DNA of 64,000 bases from Corynebacterium poyangense (GCF_014522205.1 NZ_CP046884.1:682001-746000), one strand, 5' to 3'; shown: positions 36,621 through 45,282, counted from the stretch's first letter. The notes: a model not told the origin generated them from the letters alone. Program-made: numbers and translations.

Positions 36621-37041
36621 GGGTATCGGTACGGCTGACCTGGATTTTGCGGGCCTTAGCGCGCTCTGCCAGGGGCAGGGTTAGGCGCAAAACACCATCG
36701 GCATACTCCGCAGATATCCGTTCCGTGTCTACGGAATCACTGAGCGTTAGTTGGCGTCGATATGACCCGGTGGCACGTTCATTGAGAACCCACTGAATAT
36801 CATCATTTTCCGGTGACGTAGTGCGCTGGGCGGAAATAGTCAGCACACCGTTATCAATGTCAATGTCGATACTGTCTGGGTTCACTCCTGGAAGATCAGC
36901 ACTCAAAATATAGGAGCTGTCCACCTTATACAGGTCCATGGGCATAAAGCGGGGAGCGCGGCCCTGACCGTTTCCAGCTCCAAAAAGCTGACGAGCCAAG
37001 GAATCGAATTGGGTGAAAGGATCGGTGTTGAAGGAACTCAT
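36601..37041 (-). CDS. Hsp20/alpha-crystallin family small heat shock protein
   Basis: A 146-aa small heat shock protein acting as an ATP-independent holdase. The alpha-crystallin domain runs from about residue 37 (DLYKVDSSYILSADLPGV) to 130, ending with ADGVLRLTLPLAE, the A-x-x-x-G-V-L signature. The short N-terminal arm includes FDSLARQLFG. There is a C-terminal IQV-type motif for oligomer contacts. Two identical 13-base direct repeats lie just upstream. It overlaps the YgjP-type gene tail-to-tail by 20 bases. Confidence 0.93.
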   Translation of the reverse strand: MSSFNTDPFTQFDSLARQLFGAGNGQGRAPRFMPMDLYKVDSSYILSADLPGVNPDSIDIDIDNGVLTISAQRTTSPENDDIQWVLNERATGSYRRQLTLSDSVDTERISAEYADGVLRLTLPLAERAKARKIQVSRTDTPKEIDS

Positions 37042-37076
37042 GATGTCCTCTTTTCTCTGTCGTAGAAAGTTGCTTA

Positions 37077-37124
37077 CACCAGACTCAACCCAAGAAGCCC
37101 AAACTTTATTCCACCAGACTCAAC
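37077..37124 (-). promoter_or_regulatory. Two direct repeats upstream of hsp20 (candidate operator)
   Basis: The 13-mer CACCAGACTCAAC occurs at 37077-37089 and 37112-37124, 35 bases apart (on the gene strand GTTGAGTCTGGTG). TTGAGT resembles one half of the HspR-type HAIR element, but the repeats are direct and not inverted, so a different regulator may bind. Confidence 0.45.
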
Positions 37125-37125
37125 T

Positions 37126-38502
37126 TTATTTTTCTTCCTCCTCTTTCCCCTGTTCATCGCCCTCATTCTTTTCTCGCTCTAGGCGCTCGATCTCACCTAT
37201 CGGATCAAACTCTACCCCATCGTTTTCGCCGAGAAGCCCATCAATAAACTCCGCAGAGTTCTCTAGATCTTCAGCGGAGGGCATGAAATCCGGGTGTTCC
37301 CACACGGCATCTCGCCTTTGAGTTCCGACGGCAACCTCAACCCGGCTCCACAGTTCCATGGCTTCAGCCACCTTGGGGGCATTAAATTCGATGCCGACGA
37401 CTTTCGCGAAAGCTTGCTCCGCTGAACCACCTGTTGCTCGTCGACGTCGCCACGCTTCGTTTAAGGCCGCGGTGGCCGGAATGCGGTTCCCCATGGCTTG
37501 GGTAACTACAAACTCTACCCATCCTTCAACTAATGCCAGGAGCGTTTCGAGGCGTGATACCGCTGCGGCGTTTCGAGAGGTGATCTTAGGAGAAAGATCC
37601 ATATTCTGCAGCTGTTGCATTGCTTCTTGGATCTGTGCGGGATCTCCTGATTCTAAGTTCAAGCCTCGCGCTGCTTCTTCAATATGCGAGGTATCAATAA
37701 CCAAACCAGCAGCATATTCTTCTACTGAGGAGACGAGTCTTTCCACCAGCCACGGCACATGTCGGAACAGCCGTTGGCGAGCAGCTTCCCGGGCGCTGAT
37801 ATACACCATAACGTCGCGAGAATTAATTTCGAGATCGTTCGCTATTTTCTGGATATGCGCGGGCAGTAGTGCAATTACTCCCTCTGGCGCTACCGGTAAC
37901 CCAAAATCAGAACCGGTCAACGCCTGAGTAGATATTTCACCGAGGGCATGCCCCAACTGCATCCCAAAGTTCATCCCGGACATGTGATTCATCATGGATA
38001 ACATCGGGCCCATCATTTCGCGGGCTTCTTCCGGCAAAGACGCGAGCTGGGCCTCGTTCATATTCTTCGCCACCGGGGTCACCATGCGTTTCCACATCGG
38101 TAAGGTGCGCTCTAAATAGTCGGCAGCGTTCCATGCCTCGATACTGCCGCCAGAAGTCGGTAATTCGGTAAATTCATCCAGCCACAACTCCGCCAGACGC
38201 ACAGAATCTTCCACCGCGGCTTTTTCCTGGGAATTTATTGAGGCAGCTTTCCCGGTTTGTTGCTTAGCTATTCGCTCAGCCATGTCATAGTTCACCGGCG
38301 GATTGGGTTCGCGAGAATTCATCGACGACCCCATCCCAGACAACATCTGCCCAAATTGATTAAGAATATCGCCTAACCCCCCGGCGCCCCCAGTGGAAAA
38401 TCCGAACGCTCCGAAGGGATTCTGGTTCTGGTTTTCGCGATGCTCGCGGTCATCGTCGTCATCATTATTGCCAAAGGAGAATCCGAATCCATGGGTACTC
38501 AT
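37126..38502 (-). CDS. Zinc-dependent metalloprotease family protein (TIGR03624-like, Rv3195)
   Basis: A 458-aa cytosolic protein of the actinobacterial family annotated as zinc-dependent metalloprotease (DUF2342-type). Recognisable segments are SAREAARQRLFRHVPWLVE, EGWVEFVVTQAMGNRIP and AVWEHPDFMPSAEDLE. In this protein the helix expected to hold the metal ligands reads REAARQR, where relatives usually have R-E-A-A-H, so the last histidine is Arg and zinc binding is doubtful. The N-terminal 60 residues are Gly/Asn/Asp-rich, and the C-terminal 20 are highly charged. Position matches Rv3195. Confidence 0.82.
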   Translation of the reverse strand: MSTHGFGFSFGNNDDDDDREHRENQNQNPFGAFGFSTGGAGGLGDILNQFGQMLSGMGSSMNSREPNPPVNYDMAERIAKQQTGKAASINSQEKAAVEDSVRLAELWLDEFTELPTSGGSIEAWNAADYLERTLPMWKRMVTPVAKNMNEAQLASLPEEAREMMGPMLSMMNHMSGMNFGMQLGHALGEISTQALTGSDFGLPVAPEGVIALLPAHIQKIANDLEINSRDVMVYISAREAARQRLFRHVPWLVERLVSSVEEYAAGLVIDTSHIEEAARGLNLESGDPAQIQEAMQQLQNMDLSPKITSRNAAAVSRLETLLALVEGWVEFVVTQAMGNRIPATAALNEAWRRRRATGGSAEQAFAKVVGIEFNAPKVAEAMELWSRVEVAVGTQRRDAVWEHPDFMPSAEDLENSAEFIDGLLGENDGVEFDPIGEIERLEREKNEGDEQGKEEEEK

Positions 38503-38579
38503 GCCTTTACAGTACCGACCAAAACATCAAAATAGCTATGGCGGCGGCTATGCTCTCAGCGAACAGCCGGGTAGTGTGA

Positions 38580-39644
38580 TTGTTCGTGTCACGTCGATTG
38601 AGAACCATCATCTGTGGAGCCATCCCGGTAGTTGTGCTTGGTGCCCTCGTGGGAATGGATCATATTCCTGGGACAAATATTTCTTTAACCGTGCCCTATG
38701 CGGCGGAAGGGCCGGGCCCGAGTTTTAATACGCTGGGAGAAATTGAGGGGAAAGAAGTAGTGGAGATTGATGGGGAAAACACCGATCCCACTAGCGGGAA
38801 TCTCAATATGACAACCGTGTCGGTGCGAACCGGGATGACCGTACCGCAGGTGGTGTCTCGGTGGGCTCAAGGCGACAGTATCGTCCCGCTCGATACCATT
38901 TTCCAACCCGGCGAGAGTCAAGAAGACGTCCAAGAGCGGAATAAGGCAGCTTTCGCAAATTCCGAGACAGCTGCCACGTTGGCGGCTATGAACTATTTGC
39001 ATCGTAAGGTTGAGGTGCAGGTTGTTGAGGTCAAACCTGATTCTGCGGCAGAGGGGCAGCTAGTATCCGGGGACCGCATCATCAGCATCAACGGCACCCC
39101 AGTTGCCACTCCCGCAGAGGCGCAAGAACAAGTTTCGCACTACCAGCCGGGTGAGAAAATCACCCTGGATATTAAGCATCAAGATCAGAGCCGAGCTACG
39201 TTGACTCTGAACTTGGGAGAAAACCCTGACTCTCCGGGGAAGCCTTTACTGGGAATAACGATGGTGTCGGTTCCGGCCGATGGGGTGCGCATTCATTACA
39301 ACCTTAATGAAGTAGGTGGGCCCAGTGCCGGGATGATGTTTTCCCTGGCAGTTGTGGATAAGCTCAGCCCGGGGTTACTTAATGGAGGAAAGTTTGTGGC
39401 CGGAACCGGAACGATTTCCGCAGATGGTTCCGTGGGGCCCATTGGGGGTATCACCCACAAGATGAAAGCAGCTGAGGATCTGGGGGCTGAACTTTTCTTG
39501 GCCCCGAAGGATAATTGTGCAGAGGCTATGAGCCAGGATCACGGCACCATGGTGGTAGCAGAAGTCACTAGTCTCAGCGATGCAATCCAGCAGATGAAAG
39601 CCTATTCCGAGGGAGGCGACGTCCGCACCTGCCAGAGTCGCTAA
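38580..39644 (+). CDS. PDZ- and Lon-like serine protease (YlbL family, Rv3194c)
   Basis: A 354-aa membrane-anchored protease. An N-terminal helix (about 8-26) is followed by a PDZ domain (about 143-210; SAAEGQLVSGDRIISINGTP) and a Lon-type S16 protease domain with catalytic Ser249 (GGPSAGMMF) and Lys294 (GGITHKMKAAED), forming a Ser/Lys dyad outside the membrane. The annotated TTG start lacks a good ribosome-binding site and the GTG at 38586 is an alternative. It is divergent from the zinc-metalloprotease gene, as in Rv3194c-Rv3195. Confidence 0.92.
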   Translation: MFVSRRLRTIICGAIPVVVLGALVGMDHIPGTNISLTVPYAAEGPGPSFNTLGEIEGKEVVEIDGENTDPTSGNLNMTTVSVRTGMTVPQVVSRWAQGDSIVPLDTIFQPGESQEDVQERNKAAFANSETAATLAAMNYLHRKVEVQVVEVKPDSAAEGQLVSGDRIISINGTPVATPAEAQEQVSHYQPGEKITLDIKHQDQSRATLTLNLGENPDSPGKPLLGITMVSVPADGVRIHYNLNEVGGPSAGMMFSLAVVDKLSPGLLNGGKFVAGTGTISADGSVGPIGGITHKMKAAEDLGAELFLAPKDNCAEAMSQDHGTMVVAEVTSLSDAIQQMKAYSEGGDVRTCQSR

Positions 39645-40309
39645 CTCTTCGGCTCCGAGGGAGCGCTGCTGCGCTGTGACTTATCTGCGTTATGGGGTCT
39701 TAAGGTAGATGCATCCCCTTCTTTGACAAGACCTAATTCTTTGATCCTTGCCTCGGGGTCTACTTGATCGGAAGACACCATTTGCTGCATCACCAGGCCT
39801 TTATTGTTATCGACTACGGTGATAACTGCCGTGGTGCCCAAAGTGGACCATCCCACCACCCTGGAGCCACTATCTTCTACTACCCGAGAAGACCTCAACT
39901 CCGTTAAGAGTTGAGTGGTAGACGCGGCTTTAGCGGAGGACTTAAAAAACTGGAATTGCCCGATTTCCGGTCCCGAACACTGGAAAGATTCGTTGATTCC
40001 GCTGGCGCTGCAGCTTTCAAATTTGTCGAACACGCTCGCCGGGGCGAGGGAAGAAAAAACCTCGCGGACGTGTGATACCTGAGATTCAGCGTCAGAGGCG
40101 CTGCTGGTAGTGGTGCTAGGGGACGTGCTCGTCGATACTTGGCTAGTGGTGTTGGGTGAATCTTCTTGGGGGTTGTCTGGCCCGTGGGGGTCAGGACCTG
40201 CGTGGCAGGCGCTAAGTGCGAAAGCAGGTAGCACAGCAACAATCGCCGCTTTCCGCAAGGAATATAAGGTCCGACGGATACTAATGCGGCCGGGCGGCGA
40301 CGTAGGCAC
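39641..40309 (-). CDS. Putative secreted lipoprotein
   Basis: A 222-aa protein with a lipoprotein signal peptide: basic N terminus, hydrophobic core, and the lipobox LSAC with Cys35. A Ser/Thr-rich low-complexity linker follows (about 50-75), then a globular domain of about 130 residues with one cysteine pair (ESCSASGINESFQCSG). No family is recognised. It converges on the PDZ-protease gene with a 4-base overlap. Confidence 0.72.
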   Translation of the reverse strand: MPTSPPGRISIRRTLYSLRKAAIVAVLPAFALSACHAGPDPHGPDNPQEDSPNTTSQVSTSTSPSTTTSSASDAESQVSHVREVFSSLAPASVFDKFESCSASGINESFQCSGPEIGQFQFFKSSAKAASTTQLLTELRSSRVVEDSGSRVVGWSTLGTTAVITVVDNNKGLVMQQMVSSDQVDPEARIKELGLVKEGDASTLRPHNADKSQRSSAPSEPKS

Positions 40310-40399
40310 AGGGACTCCTTCATTGGGGGTAGGGGAGGACCAATATCAATAATCTATAGTCAAGCTTAACTGCCGTGGGGTAGGGGGCAACAACTCCAA

Positions 40400-40957
40400 T
40401 TAGCTGTCATCTCCGAAGTTGGGGTCTTGTTCCAAGCTATAGCGCAAAGCAGCAATAACTTCCGGGGCTATTTCTGAGCCACCTCGCAGTTCTACTTTGT
40501 CCTCGGCAAAAGGACCTTCGTTAGCTACCTCCTCCTCGGTGGGTTTTAGCTGCAACAAGGTAAGTTCTGGGCCGGACCGGAGAACTCCAGAGAAAAGCCG
40601 CGCCGGGCGAGGTTCGGTCATGGTGGCGTCGGACGCATCACGATAACGGATTTCTTGGGAAAGGATGATTCCTGAAATAGTTTTTGGCCACACGGTGCGG
40701 CTGAGGTAGTCAGCTAACTCGGGAGAGCTGTGGTTGATGTGGGACGGCAAGGCGTCTTGAACCACCAAACTCAGCGGTGAGACGTCATCGTCGGGATGAT
40801 AAAAATCAGCGCCGAGCAACTCTGAGCGCACTAACGCAAAAAGCGTTGGGGTGGCAGCATCCCACCCTTCGGCGTGGATGAAGTCTACCGCCTCAAGCAT
40901 CGCTCTATTTAAGGCTTGAGGAGAGTCGGCATCGCCGTGGGGGTTCATCCCGTTCAC
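40400..40957 (-). CDS. PPA1309 family protein
   Basis: A 185-aa cytosolic protein recognised as the PPA1309 family (mycobacterial Rv3192-type neighbourhood). Typical blocks are AMLEAVDFIHAEGWDAATP near the N terminus, and LSRTVWPKTISGIILSQEI with LRSGPELTLLQL later. The start is a GTG at 40957, because AAGGAGG lies 5 bases upstream; the longer ORF and an ATG nine bases downstream are less well supported. It is divergent from the UPF0182 gene. Function unknown. Confidence 0.82.
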   Translation of the reverse strand: MNGMNPHGDADSPQALNRAMLEAVDFIHAEGWDAATPTLFALVRSELLGADFYHPDDDVSPLSLVVQDALPSHINHSSPELADYLSRTVWPKTISGIILSQEIRYRDASDATMTEPRPARLFSGVLRSGPELTLLQLKPTEEEVANEGPFAEDKVELRGGSEIAPEVIAALRYSLEQDPNFGDDS

Positions 40958-41053
40958 GTAATCCTCCTTAGTGAAAACAAAACTAGAAATAAGTTTCCCA
41001 ATGCCCGTAAAGTAAGGAGAATACACCCGTTTCCTCGATAAAGGAGCCTGACG

Positions 41054-44032
41054 TTGGCGACAGAAATGCCGCAGCCGTCCCCCCGTCTCAAGCGTCCCCC
41101 TCGCATCTTGGCTTGGATCATCGGCGTTATCGCTGTGCTTTTGATTCTTGGCCCGGTTCTCATAGGCGCGTACACCGACTGGTTATGGTTCGGAGAAGTG
41201 GACTATCGCGAGGTGTTTACGAAAACACTCTTCACTCGCATAGCCCTCTTCTTCATCTTTGCCGTCGTATCCGGGGGTGTGATCTTCCTCGCGTGTTTGT
41301 TGACGTGGAAGGTTCGGCCGCGTGATATTAACCACCTTGATCCTCGGTCACCCATCCATCACTACCGAACCGCCATCGAGCGCAGTCTTCATTCCGTTCT
41401 CGTTGTGCTCCCAGCCTTAATTGGCTTTTTTGCCGGTTTTGTCGGACAAGCCCAATGGCGCACGGTATTGATGTTCCTAGAAGGTGGAGATTTCGGTACC
41501 ACCGACGCTCAATTTGGCAACGACCTTGGTTTCTACGCCTTCCGTCTGCCGATGTGGCGCATTATCGTCGACGGTTTCTCGATGCTTCTCATCGTGGCTT
41601 TCTTGATCGCTTTAGTGGGGCACTACCTTACCGGTGGCATCCAAATCGGGAACAAAATGGCCGGAATCAACGGCTACGTTAGCCCCGCTGCCCGGATGCA
41701 ATTAGCTCTAACCGGTGGGCTATGGATGCTGCTTCGGGTAGCTTCCTATTGGCTTGACCGCTATGACCTGCTCAACCGTAAGCATGACATCTTCACCGGA
41801 GCAGCCTACACCGATATTAATGCCGTACTCCCAGCAAAGATCATCATGATGATTATTGCGGCATTAGTAGCTGTAGCTTTCTTCAGCGCTATCGTGTTCC
41901 GCGATCTTCGTATCCCAGCTTTGGCAACAGTCCTGCTGGTTCTCAGCTCCCTGGTGGTGGGCTCAGCTTGGCCCATGTTGCTGGAGCGATTCTCGGTCAG
42001 CCCCAACCGCGCTGAAAAGGAATCGCAGTATATTGCCCGCAATATCGACGCGACGCGCCAGGCCTATGGGTTGACTGATGACAAAGTGGAATACCAAGAC
42101 AATTGGGGTGCTAAGAGTAACTCCGCTCAAGAAAACCCGGATCAGGTGAAACGTGCGGTAGCTAATGATGTTGCAACGATCTCCAATATCCGGTTGCTCG
42201 ATCCAGAGATTTTGACCCCAACCTTTACCCAGCAGCAACAGCTGCGAAACTTCTATGGTTTCCCGGATACTTTATCTATAGACCGTTACCAAGTTGATGG
42301 GCAGTTGCGGGACTTCGTGGTGGCTGCGAGGGAATTGGACCCGAACGCCTTGCAGGAGAACCAGTCTGGATGGATTAATCGCCACACGGTCTACACTCAC
42401 GGGAACGGGTTTATTGCTGCCCCGGCTAACCAGGTAGATGAAGTGGCCCGAGATGTAGGATCCACCCGCGGCGGATACCCGGTTTACACAGTTTCTGATC
42501 TTCAATCAAATGAATCTGGTGCGCAGAGCCGTCAATCAGAACAATTGGGCATTAAGGTTGATCAGCCCCGAATCTACTATGGACCGGTTATTGCTGGTGC
42601 TAAGGACCGAGCCGACTATGCAGTTGTTGGCGGAGATACCCCAGTTGAGTACGACACCGATACATCTAACTACACCTACAGTGGGCGCGGTGGGGTAGAC
42701 GTCGGCAACTTCTTTAATCGTGCGGTTTTTGCCATGAAGTATCAGGAACTCAACCTGATTTTGTCAGAACGAGTTCACTCTGATTCCAAGATCCTCTTTG
42801 ACCGTGACCCCCGGCAGCGGGTGGAAAAAGTCGCGCCGTGGCTAACAACGGATTCTAAGACCTATCCGGCGGTTATTGACGGGCGAATTAAATGGATTGT
42901 GGATGGTTATACCACCCTGGATGCGTTGCCCTACTCGGAGCAAACGTCATTAACCCAGGCTACCGAGGATGCTCTCAACCCCGATGGCACCAACCAGAGG
43001 CTGATTACTGACAGTGTGGGATATATCCGAAACTCCGTGAAAGCCACCGTGGATGCCTACGACGGCACGGTAGAACTCTATGAGTTTGATACCGAAGATC
43101 CCGTGCTCAAGGCCTGGGAAGCAGTGTATCCCGGTACGGTCAAACCGGAATCTGAGATCTCTAAGGAGCTGAGGGAGCACCTACGCTACCCCGAAGATTT
43201 ATTTAAAGTTCAGCGCAAACTCTTAGCCCGCTACCATGTCAATGATCCAGGGACATTCTTTACCAACGATGCATTCTGGTCAGTACCCGCAGACCCAACA
43301 GCCACAGACAACCGATCCCAGTTAGACCAACCCCCGTATTATGTGGTGGCCGCAGACCCGAAGACCGGGAAACCAAGCTTCCAGCTGATTACCCCCTTCC
43401 GTGGTTTGCAGCGCGACTTCCTCTCGGCACACATGGCGGTATCCTCCGATCCCGACAACTACGGCAAGATCACAGTTCGTGTGCTACCCACCAACACTCA
43501 GACCCAAGGCCCACGGCAAGCCCAGGACACCATGATGTCCTCGGACCAAATTGCCCGTGACCGAACACTCTGGGAAGGGACTAATCAGCTGCATAATGGT
43601 AATCTTCTGACGCTTCCCGTAGGGGACGGGCAAATCCTATATGTTGAGCCGGTGTACTCTCAGCGCGCCAACCAGCAGTCTGCTTTCCCGAAACTGTTGC
43701 GCGTCTTAGTGTCCTATAACGGGCAGGTGGGCTATGCCCCAACAATTTCCGAGGCGTTAAGCCAGGTGGGGTTAGATCCTAAAGCTGCCCAGGACATTAA
43801 TGAAGTACCTGGTGGTGACGCTAATAAGGATAAGAACAAAGAAGAAACAAAGACGCAACAACCCAGCGCTCCGGCAACAGGAACGGGTGCTCAGGGACAA
43901 GCTATCGAGCGAATTAATACCGCACTCGATAATCTGGAAAAGGCGCGAAACGGCAGTTTCGAAGAGTATGGCAAAGCCCTTGATGAGTTAGACAAGGCAG
44001 TAGACGCGTACCGAGCCGCGGAAGGAAAATAG
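41054..44032 (+). CDS. UPF0182 family large membrane protein (Rv3193c-like)
   Basis: A 992-aa membrane protein of the UPF0182 family. Seven hydrophobic helices lie in residues 15-310, followed by a large predicted extracytoplasmic domain (about 320-930) and a Glu/Lys/Ala-rich coiled-coil tail (about 950-992). The start is TTG with AAGGAG 7 bases upstream. Mycobacterial Rv3193c is the ortholog by position. The molecular role is unknown. A GC-rich hairpin follows the stop. Confidence 0.93.
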   Translation: MATEMPQPSPRLKRPPRILAWIIGVIAVLLILGPVLIGAYTDWLWFGEVDYREVFTKTLFTRIALFFIFAVVSGGVIFLACLLTWKVRPRDINHLDPRSPIHHYRTAIERSLHSVLVVLPALIGFFAGFVGQAQWRTVLMFLEGGDFGTTDAQFGNDLGFYAFRLPMWRIIVDGFSMLLIVAFLIALVGHYLTGGIQIGNKMAGINGYVSPAARMQLALTGGLWMLLRVASYWLDRYDLLNRKHDIFTGAAYTDINAVLPAKIIMMIIAALVAVAFFSAIVFRDLRIPALATVLLVLSSLVVGSAWPMLLERFSVSPNRAEKESQYIARNIDATRQAYGLTDDKVEYQDNWGAKSNSAQENPDQVKRAVANDVATISNIRLLDPEILTPTFTQQQQLRNFYGFPDTLSIDRYQVDGQLRDFVVAARELDPNALQENQSGWINRHTVYTHGNGFIAAPANQVDEVARDVGSTRGGYPVYTVSDLQSNESGAQSRQSEQLGIKVDQPRIYYGPVIAGAKDRADYAVVGGDTPVEYDTDTSNYTYSGRGGVDVGNFFNRAVFAMKYQELNLILSERVHSDSKILFDRDPRQRVEKVAPWLTTDSKTYPAVIDGRIKWIVDGYTTLDALPYSEQTSLTQATEDALNPDGTNQRLITDSVGYIRNSVKATVDAYDGTVELYEFDTEDPVLKAWEAVYPGTVKPESEISKELREHLRYPEDLFKVQRKLLARYHVNDPGTFFTNDAFWSVPADPTATDNRSQLDQPPYYVVAADPKTGKPSFQLITPFRGLQRDFLSAHMAVSSDPDNYGKITVRVLPTNTQTQGPRQAQDTMMSSDQIARDRTLWEGTNQLHNGNLLTLPVGDGQILYVEPVYSQRANQQSAFPKLLRVLVSYNGQVGYAPTISEALSQVGLDPKAAQDINEVPGGDANKDKNKEETKTQQPSAPATGTGAQGQAIERINTALDNLEKARNGSFEEYGKALDELDKAVDAYRAAEGK

Positions 44033-44034
44033 TT

Positions 44035-44053
44035 CCTCGCTTGAGGAGCGAGG
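44035..44053 (+). terminator. Hairpin after the UPF0182 gene
   Basis: CCTCGCT (44035-44041) pairs perfectly with AGCGAGG (44047-44053) around a 5-base loop, directly after the stop codon. No T-run follows. Confidence 0.5.
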
Positions 44054-44098
44054 GGTTCGATGTTATGTTGTCCACTATATGCCCCGTACCCTGCTGAT

Positions 44099-44128
44099 TT
44101 GGTGTTAGTAGGGGAGGGGCGGTACAGT
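44099..44128 (+). promoter_or_regulatory. Candidate promoter for the initiator tRNA
   Basis: TTGGTG (44099-44104) and TACAGT (44123-44128) are separated by 18 bases, about 68 bases upstream of the tRNA, a plausible SigA-type -35/-10 pair. Confidence 0.45.
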
Positions 44129-44196
44129 ATCACCCGTTGCACCCAGTGATTCTGGAAAGAAACACAAGAGTGTGACTATGACCCACGGTCATACGA

Positions 44197-44273
44197 CGCG
44201 GGGTGGAGCAGCTCGGTAGCTCGCTGGGCTCATAACCCAGAGGTCGTTGGTTCGAATCCAGCCCCCGCTACTA
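44197..44273 (+). tRNA. tRNA-fMet (CAT anticodon, initiator)
   Basis: A complete cloverleaf: acceptor 5' strand CGCGGGG, D-loop AGCTCGGTAGCT, anticodon arm CTGGGCTCATAACCCAG with CAT, T-arm GTTGGTTCGAATCCAGC. Three consecutive G-C pairs (GGG/CCC) in the anticodon stem and an unpaired first acceptor position (C1 opposite T72) are initiator hallmarks. CCA is not encoded. It marks the end of mycobacterial synteny in this window. Confidence 0.95.
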
Positions 44274-44275
44274 AG

Positions 44276-44320
44276 AAAGGCCCTGGCCGGCAGAAACACT
44301 GGTCAGGGTCTTTTGCTTTT
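44276..44320 (+). terminator. Terminator downstream of tRNA-fMet
   Basis: CCCTGGCC (44281-44288) pairs with GGTCAGGG (44301-44308); outer wobble and A-T pairs lengthen the stem, and TCTTTTGCTTTT follows. A classic intrinsic terminator 8 bases after the tRNA. Confidence 0.8.
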
Positions 44321-44981
44321 CACACATCACATCGCTTTTGGGACTGAAATTGGGATTAAAGTCGTCACAAACTGTAGCCGTCGCCCACCCGTGGCCTGAT
44401 GGCGCGGATGCTGGCGCACCCGCCCGCACCCCTAAGGAGAGACCCACAGGGCTCAATAAGCAAAGCCGTCGTGCTGCTTGTCCCGCATACCGAATCCGGT
44501 GGTGTGGTACCGAGCCGGCGCGACGCCGTGTCCAGTCAATCTGGCCAAGTGTGACGTTCTGCTCTGTGTGGTCCGTGATGATATTCGTGTTGCGTGCCAC
44601 TTGCTTCGCCGACTACTTCGCGCCCACACTGCGCGCCGCCTCCTGAAGAAGTTTGCGGCGCGTATGCTTTCCAACGTCCCCGTGACACCAGTGGCGCACG
44701 TTGACTCCTGCCCTGCTCGCCGTATCAGTCATCTCTGCCTCCTGAAGCTTCTATCCGAGCGAGTAGAAGGGCTTTTAGCTAAGTAAACGTGGTCCTCACA
44801 AGCAAAATGTCTAGTGAGCCGCTGATTCGCGTGCAAATTAACTGCGTTCGGTAGGCCGGTTTTCTACTAGCATGACGTAGTCGGATTTTCGATTGCTGTA
44901 AAAAACAGACTGTGGAAAAGGCAAATGAAGATTGGTAGGGGGTAGTCAAATGATCTCCTCGGGAGTATAGTCCTGAAGAAA
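44321..44981. other. Junction region after tRNA-fMet, no clear gene
   Basis: The stretch between the tRNA terminator and the biosynthetic cluster is GC-rich in its first half and contains no recognisable gene. On the minus strand a frame starting at an ATG (44732) with a strong AGGAGG runs for 39 codons to a TAG, then continues in frame past a GTG at 44600 for 109 codons to 44271. It is Arg-rich with no known domain and could be a decayed mobile-element or plasmid gene. Bases 44733-44981 look non-coding. Confidence 0.4.
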
Positions 44982-45018
44982 TACCTTTGATAGGAAAATG
45001 ATTTTCCGATCAAAGGTA
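44982..45018. promoter_or_regulatory. 37-base inverted repeat upstream of the biosynthetic operon
   Basis: TACCTTTGAT (44982-44991) pairs with ATCAAAGGTA (45009-45018), and inside it GGAAAA pairs with TTTTCC around a 3-base centre, with only one mismatch. This is far above chance. It lies about 35 bases before the first possible start and could be an operator or an RNA hairpin in the leader; no T-run follows. Confidence 0.6.
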
Positions 45019-45054
45019 GCTGTCGGTAAATATCCTAGAAAGGACCCGAGATGA

Positions 45055-45282
45055 GTGGGAGGAAACAATTTACTGGTACCGGCAGGACTAGCAGTCGGGG
45101 CTGCTCTCGGTAATGCTTCGACCGAGACGGCAGCGTCTGTGGGAGTACTCAGATACTTCATCTTTGCTATTGTCGTCTATTTCAAAGCGAATTTCCTAAA
45201 GCAAGCGTTTTGGGTCAATTGCCTTGGCATGACCGTTCTGAGCGGTGCGGTTCTCGCTCTTAATGTATCGGCGCTGTGTTGA
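45055..45282 (+). CDS. Small hydrophobic protein (75 aa), unknown
   Basis: A possible 75-aa protein with a GTG start. It is hydrophobic with three short candidate membrane stretches (about 6-20, 29-45, 53-72) and ends in cysteine (NVSALC). AAAGGA is 10 bases before this GTG, but is even better spaced (6 bases) for an overlapping ATG at 45051 that gives only a 20-codon peptide; the latter could be a leader peptide. It resembles nothing I know. It lies between the 37-base inverted repeat and the P450 gene. Confidence 0.4.
   Translation: MGGNNLLVPAGLAVGAALGNASTETAASVGVLRYFIFAIVVYFKANFLKQAFWVNCLGMTVLSGAVLALNVSALC

Noticed and set aside
41113..41325. Small ORFs inside the UPF0182, adnA, adnB and desaturase genes on either strand
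   Set aside because: They are shadows of the long coding frames, with no own ribosome-binding sites or domains.
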